Shown: one piece after another, positions 8,329-16,998 of the stretch | How positions within the stretch are numbered: position 1 is the first letter of the stretch | How the letters are laid out: each line of letters starts with the position of its first letter | Source: Comamonadaceae bacterium ALPHA2B | GTDB taxonomy: Bacteria > Pseudomonadota > Gammaproteobacteria > Burkholderiales > Burkholderiaceae_C | Length of the DNA stretch: 47,474 nt | Assembly (NCBI GenBank): GCA_005503065.1 | Contig: SCOE01000041.1 | Span: 1 to 47,474, forward strand | Direction of reading: 5' to 3' | The notes under the pieces: generated by a model | The model's input: the letters and a program-made list of their open reading frames with translations, nothing else | Databases searched by the model: none | What the model was told of the DNA's origin: nothing | Position numbers and translations under genes: made by a program

Positions 8329-9237
8329 TCAGCCGGTCAGGCGCTCCAGGGCTTCCCGGTACTTCGCCGCGGTCTTGTCGATCACGTCCTTGGGCAGGCG
8401 CGGCGCCGGCGGCGTCTTGTCCCAGGGCTTGCCGTTGATGCGCACCGCCTCGAGCCAGTCGCGCACGAACTGCTTGTCGTAGCTGGGCGGGTTGCTGCCG
8501 TCGGCCAGTGCCTGCTCGTAGCCTTCGACCGGCCAGTAGCGCGAGCTGTCGGGCGTGAGCACCTCGTCCATCAGCACGAGCGTGCCCTTCTCGTCGAGGC
8601 CGAACTCGAACTTGGTGTCGGCAATGATCATGCCCTTGGTGAGGGCGATGGCCGCCGCCGTCTCGTAGATGGCGATGCTGGTCTCGCGGATCTGCTGGGC
8701 CAGCTTGGGGCCCACGATCTCGACCACGCGGTCGTAGCTGATGTTCTCGTCGTGCTCGCCCGCGGCGGCCTTGGCCGCAGGGGTGAAGATGGCGCGGGGC
8801 AGCTTGGCGGAGTTGGTCAGCCCCTCCGGCAGCGGCACGCCGCAGACCTGGCGGTTCGCCTGGTACTCCTTCCACCCGCTGCCGGCCAGGTAGCCGCGCA
8901 CCACCGCCTCGACCGGAATGGGCCTGAGGCGCTTGACCAGCATGGAGCGGCCCTGGACCTGCGCCACCTCGCCCGGCTGCACCACCGACTCGGGCGCTTC
9001 GCCGGTCAGGTGGTTGGGGCACAGGGCGCCGAGCCGGTCGAACCACCACAGGGCCATCTTCGTGAGGATCTCGCCCTTGCCCGGGATCGGCTCGCCCATG
9101 ATCACGTCGAAGGCGCTGAGCCGGTCGCTCGCCACCATCAGGATGCGGTCCTCGCCCACCGCGTAGTTGTCGCGCACCTTGCCGCGCGCGAGCAGGGGCA
9201 GGCTCTGGATGGAAGAGGTGTGGACGGTGGTGGTCAT
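8329..9237 (-). CDS. purC: Phosphoribosylaminoimidazole-succinocarboxamide synthase
   Basis: This is SAICAR synthase of de novo purine synthesis: it joins aspartate to CAIR using ATP, in the cytoplasm. The 302 residues match the longer PurC class. Recognisable blocks are [11 protein letters not shown] at the N-terminal nucleotide-binding region, [21 protein letters not shown], the [17 protein letters not shown] block and IADTKFEFG with [14 protein letters not shown] near the C-terminus. The start at 9237 ([11 protein letters not shown]) was chosen because conserved sequence begins there; an upstream ATG at 9342 would add 35 unconserved residues running through the aldolase terminator. It sits behind the aldolase gene on the same strand, but a terminator and a CACAAT box between them suggest its own promoter. 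Confidence 0.96.
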   Translation of the reverse strand: MTTTVHTSSIQSLPLLARGKVRDNYAVGEDRILMVASDRLSAFDVIMGEPIPGKGEILTKMALWWFDRLGALCPNHLTGEAPESVVQPGEVAQVQGRSMLVKRLRPIPVEAVVRGYLAGSGWKEYQANRQVCGVPLPEGLTNSAKLPRAIFTPAAKAAAGEHDENISYDRVVEIVGPKLAQQIRETSIAIYETAAAIALTKGMIIADTKFEFGLDEKGTLVLMDEVLTPDSSRYWPVEGYEQALADGSNPPSYDKQFVRDWLEAVRINGKPWDKTPPAPRLPKDVIDKTAAKYREALERLTG

Positions 9238-9284
9238 GGGGGGGTCGGAGCCGGGGGGAAATGATCGGGTGAGCGGCGACGAGG

Positions 9285-9290
9285 ATTGTG
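9285..9290 (-). promoter_or_regulatory. Putative -10 box for purC
   Basis: CACAAT on the minus strand lies 48 bases before the purC start and 8 bases past the aldolase terminator. Similar (T/C)ACAATC boxes precede the aldolase, pgk and yajC genes in this window. No convincing -35 was seen. Confidence 0.3.
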
Positions 9291-9297
9291 CGCGCAG

Positions 9298-9321
9298 AAA
9301 AAAGCCACCGCGAGCGGTGGC
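9298..9321 (-). terminator. Rho-independent terminator of the aldolase gene
   Basis: On the minus strand GCCACCGC-TC-GCGGTGGC forms a perfect 8-bp GC-rich stem (or a 6-bp stem with a 6-base loop), followed at once by six Ts. It lies 40 bases past the aldolase stop codon and upstream of purC, so it separates the two transcripts. Confidence 0.85.
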
Positions 9322-9360
9322 CGGTCGGGTCGGCAGGGCCACGGCCCCGCCGCTGCGGCG

Positions 9361-10248
9361 TCAGGTGATCGAGGCGCGGTAGATCGACTCCACGGCCTTG
9401 TCCAGCGCGGCGTCGAACTCGGCATCGGACTGCTGGGCCGACAGGCCCTCGGTCAGCGCGCGGCTGAAGCTGGCGATCACGCCGGGGTTCTTGGCCAGCA
9501 TGACGTTGGACTCGTCGCGGCTGTAGCCGCCCGAGAGCGCCACCACGCGCACCACCTTCGGATGCTGGACGAGTTCGCTGTAGAAGCCGTCCACCGTGGG
9601 GATGCTGAGCTTGAGCATGACGGTCTGGTCGGCGCCCAGCGCGTCCAGCTGCTTGAGGATCGCGGCCTTGAGCAGGGCCTCGGCCTCCTTCTTGTCGGTC
9701 GCCTTGATGTTGACCTCGGGCTCGATGATCGGCATCAGGCCGGCGGCCAGGATCTGCTTGCCCACTTCGAACTGCTGCGCGACCACGGCGTCGATGCCCT
9801 TGGCATTCGCGGCGTTGACCACCGAGCGCATCTTGGTGCCGAACACACCCTTGGCTACGGCGCGAGACAGCAGGCTGTCGAGGCCGGGCATCGGCTTCAT
9901 GAGCTGCACGCCGTCGGCCTCGTCGGCCAGGCCCTTGTCGACCTTGAGGAAGGGGACGACCTGCTTCTTGTCCCACAGGTAGGCGGCGGCGTCCTGGCCG
10001 TCGAACTGGCGGTCCATGGTCATCTCGAACAGGATGGCGCCGAGCACGCGCTCGCCGGTGAAGGCCGGGCTGCCCACGATGCGGGCGCGCATCGCGTGCA
10101 CCAGGTCGAACATCTCGGCTTCGTTCTTGTACGCCGACTCCTCGACGCCGTAGAGCTTGAGCGCCTTGGGCGTGCTGCCACCGCTTTGATCGAGCGCGGC
10201 GATGAAACCCTTGCCGCTTGCCACCTTGTCCAGTTGTTCCTTGTTCAC
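9361..10248 (-). CDS. fda: Fructose-bisphosphate aldolase, class I
   Basis: The 295-residue enzyme cleaves fructose 1,6-bisphosphate to two triose phosphates in glycolysis, or runs in reverse. It starts [15 protein letters not shown] with a GTG codon at 10248; the longer frame from 10341 adds an unconserved extension. The family is the short bacterial class I type, which uses a Schiff-base lysine: [18 protein letters not shown] at the N-terminus, [16 protein letters not shown], the lysine block VMLKLSIPT, and the phosphate loop [14 protein letters not shown]. It lies between purC and a lipoprotein gene, near pyk and pgk, where related bacteria often carry a class II enzyme. A terminator follows it and a TACAAT box precedes it. 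Confidence 0.95.
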   Translation of the reverse strand: MNKEQLDKVASGKGFIAALDQSGGSTPKALKLYGVEESAYKNEAEMFDLVHAMRARIVGSPAFTGERVLGAILFEMTMDRQFDGQDAAAYLWDKKQVVPFLKVDKGLADEADGVQLMKPMPGLDSLLSRAVAKGVFGTKMRSVVNAANAKGIDAVVAQQFEVGKQILAAGLMPIIEPEVNIKATDKKEAEALLKAAILKQLDALGADQTVMLKLSIPTVDGFYSELVQHPKVVRVVALSGGYSRDESNVMLAKNPGVIASFSRALTEGLSAQQSDAEFDAALDKAVESIYRASIT

Positions 10249-10301
10249 AGCTTTTTCGCTCTCTGGTTCACCGCGCGGGCGGCGTATGGATGAATCGCAA
10301 G

Positions 10302-10307
10302 ATTGTA
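10302..10307 (-). promoter_or_regulatory. Putative -10 box for the aldolase gene
   Basis: TACAAT on the minus strand (in ATACAATC), 54 bases upstream of the GTG start. A TTGCAG hexamer lies 22 bases further upstream, too far for a standard sigma-70 spacing, so only the -10 is proposed. Confidence 0.35.
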
Positions 10308-10360
10308 TCGACCGGCCTTCTCGCCACTGCTGCAAGCCCACTTGCGGGGGTGGGGCACGC

Positions 10361-11269
10361 TCAGCGGGGCGTCGGAGGCAGGCCGATGAAGTCGAGCACC
10401 GGCGGGAGCACCGGCCCGCCGAGCCAGCGCAACGGCCTGGCGACGGCGCCGATCAGCGTGATGTGGCTGAGGTCGTCGAAGCGCTCGGTGCGCACCGGGA
10501 CACCCGCAGCCTGGAGCCGCTGCACCATCTGGCCGGTGTTGCGGTCGGGGTCGACCAGCTTGTCCTTGGATGCCGCGAGCAGCAGCGCCGGCGGCGAACC
10601 GGCGCGCGCATGCACCAGCGGCTGCGAGTCGGTGGGCGTATCGGGCCAGTTGAACGCCACCTTCGCCTGCGGGTTCTCGATGGGCAGGAAATCGTAGGGG
10701 CCGGCCAGGCCGATCCAGCCGGCCAGCCGGCGCGGGCTGGCGCCCAGCGCGCCCAGCCATCGCCCGTCCAGCGCCACCATCGCGGCGTTGTAGCCGCCGG
10801 AGCTGTGCCCCATGACGTACACGCGGGCCGGGTCGGCACCGAGGGCCGCGGCATGGTCGATGGCCCACTTCACCGCCAGCGCGCTGTCCTGGACGAAGAC
10901 CGGGTAACGCACCTGGGGCGAAAGGCGGTAGTCGGGAATGACCACGACCGCGCCGCGCGAGGCCAGCGCCTCGCCGACGAACTTGTAGTCGGCCCGTTCG
11001 CCGCTCGACCAGGTGCCGCCGTAGAAGAACACCACCAGCGGCCGCTGTCCGGCCGGCGGCGAGGTGCTCGCTCGCGGGGTGTAGATGTCCAGCCGCTGCC
11101 GCGGTTCGGGGCCATAGGCCCGGCCGGGGTCGAGCGAGAAGCTGTCGTCGGGCGTGAGGCCATTGACGATGCGCACCGGCGAGCAGGCGGCCAGGCCGAG
11201 GAGGCCGGCCAGTAACGCGAGCCAGGCAAGGCGCCGCCGCGGAAGAAACGAAGACGAAGGGGGTGGCAT
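10361..11269 (-). CDS. Lipoprotein alpha/beta hydrolase (esterase-like)
   Basis: A protein of 302 residues beginning [13 protein letters not shown], with a lipoprotein signal whose lipobox LAAC gives Cys29 as the lipidated residue; it should be anchored in the outer membrane. The longer frame from 11371 lacks a signal peptide at its N-terminus and is not used. The hydrolase fold shows the oxyanion block VVFFYGGTW (Tyr in place of the usual His of HGG), the nucleophile elbow [10 protein letters not shown], an acid block KDKLVDP and the catalytic His in [10 protein letters not shown]. It resembles the carboxylesterase/BD-FAE group. The substrate is unknown. It stands between the aldolase and pyruvate kinase genes on the same strand, with no clear functional tie. 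Confidence 0.88.
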   Translation of the reverse strand: MPPPSSSFLPRRRLAWLALLAGLLGLAACSPVRIVNGLTPDDSFSLDPGRAYGPEPRQRLDIYTPRASTSPPAGQRPLVVFFYGGTWSSGERADYKFVGEALASRGAVVVIPDYRLSPQVRYPVFVQDSALAVKWAIDHAAALGADPARVYVMGHSSGGYNAAMVALDGRWLGALGASPRRLAGWIGLAGPYDFLPIENPQAKVAFNWPDTPTDSQPLVHARAGSPPALLLAASKDKLVDPDRNTGQMVQRLQAAGVPVRTERFDDLSHITLIGAVARPLRWLGGPVLPPVLDFIGLPPTPR

Positions 11270-11426
11270 GGAAGATGTACGCGCGCCGGCCGCCCCCGGA
11301 TTCGGCCCTGGCCTGCACACGAGGAGCGCTGAACCGGCGCGCCGGGAGCATCGCCTGCCCCGCGTCGCCACGCGCGTAGGACGCGCCAGCGCGCCGCTGA
11401 CGGCGGGCGCGCCCTTGCTGCGGACC

Positions 11427-12872
11427 TCAGCTCGCCCGGCAGATCTTCAGCATGTTGGTGCCGCCCGGGGCACCCATCGGCTCGCCGCAGGTGATGGCGT
11501 AGACGTCGCCGCTCTGCACGATGCCCCGCTTCTTCAGGTGGCGCTCGGCCTGGTCGAGCGCGGCGTCGCGGTCGGTCTCCGAATCCATCAGCAGCGGGCG
11601 CACGTTGCGGTACAGCGCCATCTTGCGCTGCGTCGCCAGCCGCGAAGTGAGCGCGTAGACCGGGATGTGCGCCGCGTGCCGGCTCATCCACAGCGGCGTG
11701 GAGCCGGACTCGGTCAGCGCCACGATGGCCTTGGCGCCCAGGTGGTGGGCGGTGAAGAGCGCGCCCATGGCGATCGACTGGTCGATGCGCGCGTAATGGC
11801 CGCTGAAGTCCAGGTCGCGCGTGGTGTCCTCGGCCTGCTCGGCGGCCTCGCAGATGCGGCTCATCTCCTGCACCGTCTCCAGCGGGTAGCGGCCCGAGGC
11901 GGTCTCGGCGCTGAGCATCACGGCGTCGGTGCCGTCGAGCACGGCGTTGGCCACGTCGCTCACCTCGGCGCGCGTGGGCACCGGGTTGGTGATCATCGAC
12001 TCCATCATCTGCGTGGCGGTGATGACGACCTTGTCCATCTCGCGCGCCATGCGGATCATCTTCTTCTGCAGCGCCGGCACGGCGGCATTGCCCACTTCCA
12101 CGGCCAGGTCGCCGCGCGCGACCATGATGCCGTCGCTGGCCTTGAGGATCTCTTCCAGCTTGGGGATCGCCTCGGCGCGCTCGATCTTGGCGATCATGCC
12201 GGGCTTGTGGCCGAACTCGGCCGCCGCCACGTTGCACAGCTGGCGCGCCATCTCCATGTCGGTGGCGTTCTTGGGGAAGCTCACCGCCACGTAGTCGGCC
12301 TGGAAGCTCATCGCGGTCTTGATGTCCTCCATGTCCTTGGCCGTGAGCGCCGGCGCCGTGAGGCCGCCGCCCTGCTTGTTGATGCCCTTGTTGTTCGACA
12401 GCTCGCCGCCCAGCTTCACCGTCGTGTAGACGGCCTCGCCGCGCACGGCGTCGACGGTCAGCACGATCAAGCCGTCGTTGAGCAGCAGGCGGTCACCGGG
12501 CTTCACGTCGCGCGGCAGGTCCTTGTAGTCCAGGCCCACGGCGTCGACGTCGCCCAGCTCGGTGCGCGAAGCGTCGAGCACGAACTTGGCGCCCGGCTCC
12601 AGCCAGATCTTGCCGTCGGCGAACTTGCCGACCCGGATCTTGGGGCCCTGCAGGTCGGCCATGATCGCCACCTCGCGGCCGGCCTTGCGCGCCGCTTCCC
12701 GCACCATGGCGGCGCGGGCGATGTGGTCCTGCGCCGTGCCGTGGCTGAAGTTCAGGCGCACCACGCTGACCTTGTGCGTGATCATCTGCTCGAGGATCTC
12801 CGGCGTGTTGGACGCCGGCCCCAGCGTGGCGACGATCTTGGTGGCGTGGCGGGGGAGGCGGATCGAACTCAT
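11427..12872 (-). CDS. pyk: Pyruvate kinase
   Basis: The 481-residue enzyme converts phosphoenolpyruvate and ADP to pyruvate and ATP, the last step of glycolysis. The family blocks are in order: RHATKIVATLGPAS at the N-terminus, SVVRLNFSHG, IMADLQGPKIRVG, VSFPKNATDMEMARQL, IAKIERAEAIPKLEEI (active-site Lys), GIMVARGDLAVEV, TATQMMESMITNPVPTRAEVSDVANAVLDGTDAVMLSAETASG, then the regulatory C-terminal domain. The length is normal. The start is supported by AAGGAG shortly before the ATG. It lies 131 bases downstream of pgk on the same strand, with a copy of a dispersed repeat between them. Confidence 0.97.
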   Translation of the reverse strand: MSSIRLPRHATKIVATLGPASNTPEILEQMITHKVSVVRLNFSHGTAQDHIARAAMVREAARKAGREVAIMADLQGPKIRVGKFADGKIWLEPGAKFVLDASRTELGDVDAVGLDYKDLPRDVKPGDRLLLNDGLIVLTVDAVRGEAVYTTVKLGGELSNNKGINKQGGGLTAPALTAKDMEDIKTAMSFQADYVAVSFPKNATDMEMARQLCNVAAAEFGHKPGMIAKIERAEAIPKLEEILKASDGIMVARGDLAVEVGNAAVPALQKKMIRMAREMDKVVITATQMMESMITNPVPTRAEVSDVANAVLDGTDAVMLSAETASGRYPLETVQEMSRICEAAEQAEDTTRDLDFSGHYARIDQSIAMGALFTAHHLGAKAIVALTESGSTPLWMSRHAAHIPVYALTSRLATQRKMALYRNVRPLLMDSETDRDAALDQAERHLKKRGIVQSGDVYAITCGEPMGAPGGTNMLKICRAS

Positions 12873-12898
12873 GGGGATCTCCTTGTTGTATTCCCAAC

Positions 12899-12906
12899 TG
12901 TATACA
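12899..12906. promoter_or_regulatory. TGTATACA palindrome upstream of pyk
   Basis: An 8-base perfect palindrome 27 bases before the pyk start. Read on the minus strand it contains TATACA, a plausible -10 box; the symmetry could also be a GntR-type operator half. The longer string GCAAAGTGTAT around it recurs before the Lrp gene (45017-45027 on the plus strand). Confidence 0.3.
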
Positions 12907-12942
12907 CTTTGCCGCCGTGGCGACAGTCCCCGCTGGGTTGAC

Positions 12943-13000
12943 GGCCAAACAAGGCCGAAGCGCCCGTCCCGCCTGCGCGACCAGCTATCAATTCAGTAGC
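12943..13000 (-). repeat. Dispersed palindrome-headed intergenic repeat, copy B
   Basis: Read on the minus strand, the 17-base head GCTACTGAATTGATAGC is followed by TGGTCGCGCAGGCGGGACGG, then GCGCTTC and GGCC-AAACAA-GGCC-type symmetry. It matches copies at 20862 (+) and 41157 (+). It begins three bases after the pgk stop codon, in the pgk-pyk gap. Confidence 0.7.
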
Positions 13001-13003
13001 AGA

Positions 13004-14197
<1,194 letters not shown>

Positions 14198-14295
14198 AGT
14201 GGAAAGGCTCGGAGAGCGGCTCGGATTGGACAAGCGGTGGGCGCAGCGCGCGAGCCCGCTGGGGCCTGCGGATGCGGGCTGCGCCGATCGAATCG

Positions 14296-14301
14296 ATTGT
14301 A
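14296..14301 (-). promoter_or_regulatory. Putative -10 box for pgk
   Basis: TACAAT on the minus strand (in CTACAATCG), 99 bases before the pgk start in the gap shared with the LysR gene's end. No good -35 was found. Confidence 0.35.
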
Positions 14302-14362
14302 GGGAGGCCCCCGCCGCGGCCCTGTACGCCAAGACCCCGCCGCGCATCCCTTCATGCACGCC

Positions 14363-15181
14363 TCACGCTGCGCCGGGCCGGGGCCGTTGCGCGACCAGCA
14401 ACTCGACGAAGCCGGCCGCGGCCGGCGACAGCGAGCGCCGCGCGTCGGCGTACACGCACACCTCGCGGTGGAAGTCGGGCGCGGCCAGGCGCACCATCGC
14501 CAGCCCCCAGGCGCGCACCAGCGGCGACGAGTAGGTCGGGCACACCGTGAGGCCCTGGCCGGCCGCCACCATGCCCAGCGCCGTGGTCATGTACGAAACC
14601 TCCTGCGTGCCCGGCCGCTCCAGCAGGGCGCGCGCATCGGCCGCGAGCTCGGGCGCGATGCGGCCGCGGAAGTCGCGCGTGGGCGCGATGAAGGTCCACG
14701 GCCCCAGCTCCGCCCAGCGCACCGAGCGGCGCCGGGCGAAGGGATGGTCGGGCGGGCAGATCAGCCAGTGCCGGTCGCGGAACAGCGTGCGGCGTGCGAT
14801 CGCATCGTCGACGGCGACATCCTGCCCGACCGCCAGCTCGACCTCGCCGGCCATCACCCCGTTCAGCAGCTGCTCGGGCAGCGTGTCGGCCAGCCGCAGC
14901 ACGCCCTTCTTCTTGTCGCGCAGGTCGGTCACGCCGGCCACCGCCGCCTGCAGCCCGGCGAGCAGCCGGTGCACCGAGGGCAGGAACTCGCGGCCCGCCT
15001 CCGACAGCTGCACGCGGCGCGTGTGGCGGTCCAGCAGCTGCACGCCCAGCTCGCGTTCGAGCTCGCGCACCAGCACGCTCAGCGCCGACTGGGTGAGGTG
15101 CAGCTCGCGCGCGGCCGCGGTGAAGCTGCCCGCCTGGGCGACGGCGGCAAACGCGCGCAACTGGCGCAGCGACACATTCAT
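14363..15181 (-). CDS. LysR family transcriptional regulator, with apparent internal deletion
   Basis: A protein of 272 residues; LysR regulators usually have about 300. Residues 1-60 are an intact winged helix-turn-helix (LRQLRAFAAVAQAGSFTAAARELHLTQSALSVLVRELERELG). The effector-binding domain follows, but the stretch GVLRL is joined directly to ADTLPEQLLNGVMAGEVELAVG. Family members normally have about 30 residues (first beta strand and helix) between these blocks. The junction is near 14890-14900. The rest of the domain looks normal to the C-terminus. It may still bind DNA but with altered ligand response. It is divergent from the VOC-hydrolase-monooxygenase genes, the usual position for a LysR activator of a catabolic operon. 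AAGGAT precedes the ATG. Confidence 0.88.
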   Translation of the reverse strand: MNVSLRQLRAFAAVAQAGSFTAAARELHLTQSALSVLVRELERELGVQLLDRHTRRVQLSEAGREFLPSVHRLLAGLQAAVAGVTDLRDKKKGVLRLADTLPEQLLNGVMAGEVELAVGQDVAVDDAIARRTLFRDRHWLICPPDHPFARRRSVRWAELGPWTFIAPTRDFRGRIAPELAADARALLERPGTQEVSYMTTALGMVAAGQGLTVCPTYSSPLVRAWGLAMVRLAAPDFHREVCVYADARRSLSPAAAGFVELLVAQRPRPGAA

Positions 15182-15189
15182 GGCAATCC

Positions 15190-15205
15190 TTCATCAATGG
15201 ATGAA
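15190..15205. promoter_or_regulatory. Candidate LysR-type operator in the divergent promoter region
   Basis: TTCATCAATGGATGAA is a perfect 6-4-6 inverted repeat of T-N11-A character, 9 bases from the LysR start, in the 89-base gap between the LysR gene and the VOC gene. The gap is AT-rich relative to both genes (ATTTATTTCGATTGCATCAT follows). Binding is inferred from position and symmetry. Confidence 0.5.
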
Positions 15206-15270
15206 TTTATTTCGATTGCATCATGGAACGGGTGCCCGTCCAATCGCGCTTCCCCAAGGAGACAAAGCCG

Positions 15271-15834
15271 ATGCCCGAGACCCCCGCCACGGCGGTGCCC
15301 GCGAACCCGCCCATCCGCGGGCTGCACCACTTCGCCTGGCGCTGCCGCGACAGCGAGGAAACCCGCCGCTTCTGGGAAGACCTGCTGGGCCTGCCGCTGG
15401 TGCACGTGATCAAGAGCGACCACGTGCCGAGCACGGGCGAATACTGCCCCTACGTCCACATCTTCTTCCAGATGCGCGACGGCTCCTTCATCGCCTTCTT
15501 CGACCTTGGCGACGACGTCAAGGCCGATCCCTCGCCGAACACGCCCGCGTGGGTGAACCACATCGCCCTGCGCGTGGACGGGGTGGACGACCTGCTGGCG
15601 GCCAAGGCCCGCCTGGAAGCCGCCGGCGTGCAGGTGCTGGGCATCACCGACCACCACATCATCGAGTCGATCTATTTCTTCGATCCCAACGGCATCCGCG
15701 TGGAGCTGACGACCCCCACCGCGACGAAGGCGGAGATGGATGCGCATGCGCTCAAGGCCCATGCGGACCTGGATGCGTGGACCGAGCGCAAGGCGCAGCT
15801 GCGGCAGGCGCGCGAAGGGGCCGCGCATGCCTGA
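15271..15834 (+). CDS. VOC (glyoxalase/extradiol dioxygenase) family protein
   Basis: A protein of 187 residues; the start at 15271 is supported by AAGGAG 9 bases before it, while the frame from 15223 has none. A single vicinal-oxygen-chelate domain is seen with candidate metal ligands His in GLHHFAW, His in VNHIALRVDG and Glu in GIRVELTTP. Known members are extradiol ring-cleavage dioxygenases, glyoxalases and epimerases. Placed beside a flavin monooxygenase and a hydrolase, ring cleavage is a reasonable guess but is not shown. A C-terminal helical tail (about residues 150-187) is Ala-, Glu- and Lys-rich. It overlaps the next gene by 8 bases, so the two are translationally coupled. Confidence 0.88.
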   Translation: MPETPATAVPANPPIRGLHHFAWRCRDSEETRRFWEDLLGLPLVHVIKSDHVPSTGEYCPYVHIFFQMRDGSFIAFFDLGDDVKADPSPNTPAWVNHIALRVDGVDDLLAAKARLEAAGVQVLGITDHHIIESIYFFDPNGIRVELTTPTATKAEMDAHALKAHADLDAWTERKAQLRQAREGAAHA

Positions 15835-16948
15835 GCTCCAGCTTGCGGTCATCGACGTCAAGCCCGGCGCATCGCTGGAAAGCCAGTCGGGCCTGCAGAT
15901 GCTGCGCCCGCGCATCTTCGGCGCCTTCATGGCGCCGCCCGGGCCGAAGAAGGTCGCGGCCATCGTGATGCACCCGACCAGCAACTTCATGGGCCACTAC
16001 CTCATCGGCCCGCTGGTCGAGCGCGGCATCTGCTGCATGGGCCTCAATTCACGCTACATGGGCAACGACACCCTGCTGCTCATGGAGCGCGCCATCCAGG
16101 ACCTGGGCGCGGGCGTCAAGCACCTGCGCGCGATGGGCTACGAGAAGGTGCTGCTCATCGGCAACTCGGGCGGCGCGGCGCTGTCGAGCTTCTACCAGGC
16201 GCAGGCCGAGCGCCTCACCGCTACGCATTTCCCCGACGGCGACCCGACGCACCTGCATGCCGACGACCTGCCGCCGGTGGACGGCATCGCGCTGTGCGCG
16301 GCGCACCTGGGCCGCTCGCGGCTGCTGCGCGACTGGATCGACCCGTCGGTGACCGACGAACACGACGTACTCTCGGTCGACCCGGAACTCGACATGTACG
16401 ACGCGCGCCACCGCGTGCCGTACAGCGCCGAGTTCCTGGCGCGCTTCCAGGGCGCGCAGAAGGCACGCCTGGACCGCATCGAGCAATGGGCGCTGGGCCG
16501 CCTCGAGCAGTTGCGCGCCACGCCCGGCGCGCCGCGCGACCAGGCCTTCATCGTCTACCGCACGCACGCCGACCCGCGCTGCGTGGACCTGTCGCTGGAC
16601 CCGAACGACCGCGCCCCCGGCAGCGTCTGGGGCGATGCGCGGCAGGTCAACTACTCGGCCAACGCCATGGGACGCACGACCTCGCTGACGGCCTTCCTGT
16701 CGCAGTGGTCCTCGCGCTCGCAGGCCGACGGGCCGACCAACCTCGCCCGCACGAGCTGCCCCAAGCTGCTGCTGACCTACACGGCCGACCAGTCGACCTT
16801 CCCGAGCACGCGCGACGCCTGGCTGCAGGCCGGCGGCGCCGCGATCCGCAACGTCGACATCGTGGGCGGCAATCACTACCTGGCCGGCCAGCCGCACCTG
16901 GTGCCCAAGGCGGCCGACGCGATCGCCGAGTTCGCCCACGCGCTGTGA
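15827..16948 (+). CDS. Alpha/beta hydrolase
   Basis: A 373-residue cytoplasmic hydrolase starting MPELQLAVIDVKPG at 15827, eight bases inside the end of the VOC gene. The central sheet is visible (VAAIVMHPTSNFMGHYL), then the nucleophile elbow LLIGNSGGAALSSFYQ with the expected Ser, and near the C-terminus IVGGNHYLAGQ with a candidate catalytic His. It is longer than typical meta-cleavage-product hydrolases (about 280), with an inserted helical region between residues 130 and 250. Within the cluster it could cleave a ring-fission product, an ester or a thioester. The function is not assigned. Its stop codon overlaps an ATG of the next gene (TGATG), consistent with one operon. Confidence 0.85.
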   Translation: MPELQLAVIDVKPGASLESQSGLQMLRPRIFGAFMAPPGPKKVAAIVMHPTSNFMGHYLIGPLVERGICCMGLNSRYMGNDTLLLMERAIQDLGAGVKHLRAMGYEKVLLIGNSGGAALSSFYQAQAERLTATHFPDGDPTHLHADDLPPVDGIALCAAHLGRSRLLRDWIDPSVTDEHDVLSVDPELDMYDARHRVPYSAEFLARFQGAQKARLDRIEQWALGRLEQLRATPGAPRDQAFIVYRTHADPRCVDLSLDPNDRAPGSVWGDARQVNYSANAMGRTTSLTAFLSQWSSRSQADGPTNLARTSCPKLLLTYTADQSTFPSTRDAWLQAGGAAIRNVDIVGGNHYLAGQPHLVPKAADAIAEFAHAL

Positions 16949-16998
16949 TGCAGGAGCGCCCTGCGCTCCAAGAAGAAAGACCCGAGACACGCCCCGCC

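Noticed and set aside
12896-12912. CTGTATACAC before pyk as a LexA box
   Set aside because: There is no ACAG half at the required spacing; only the short TGTATACA symmetry is real.
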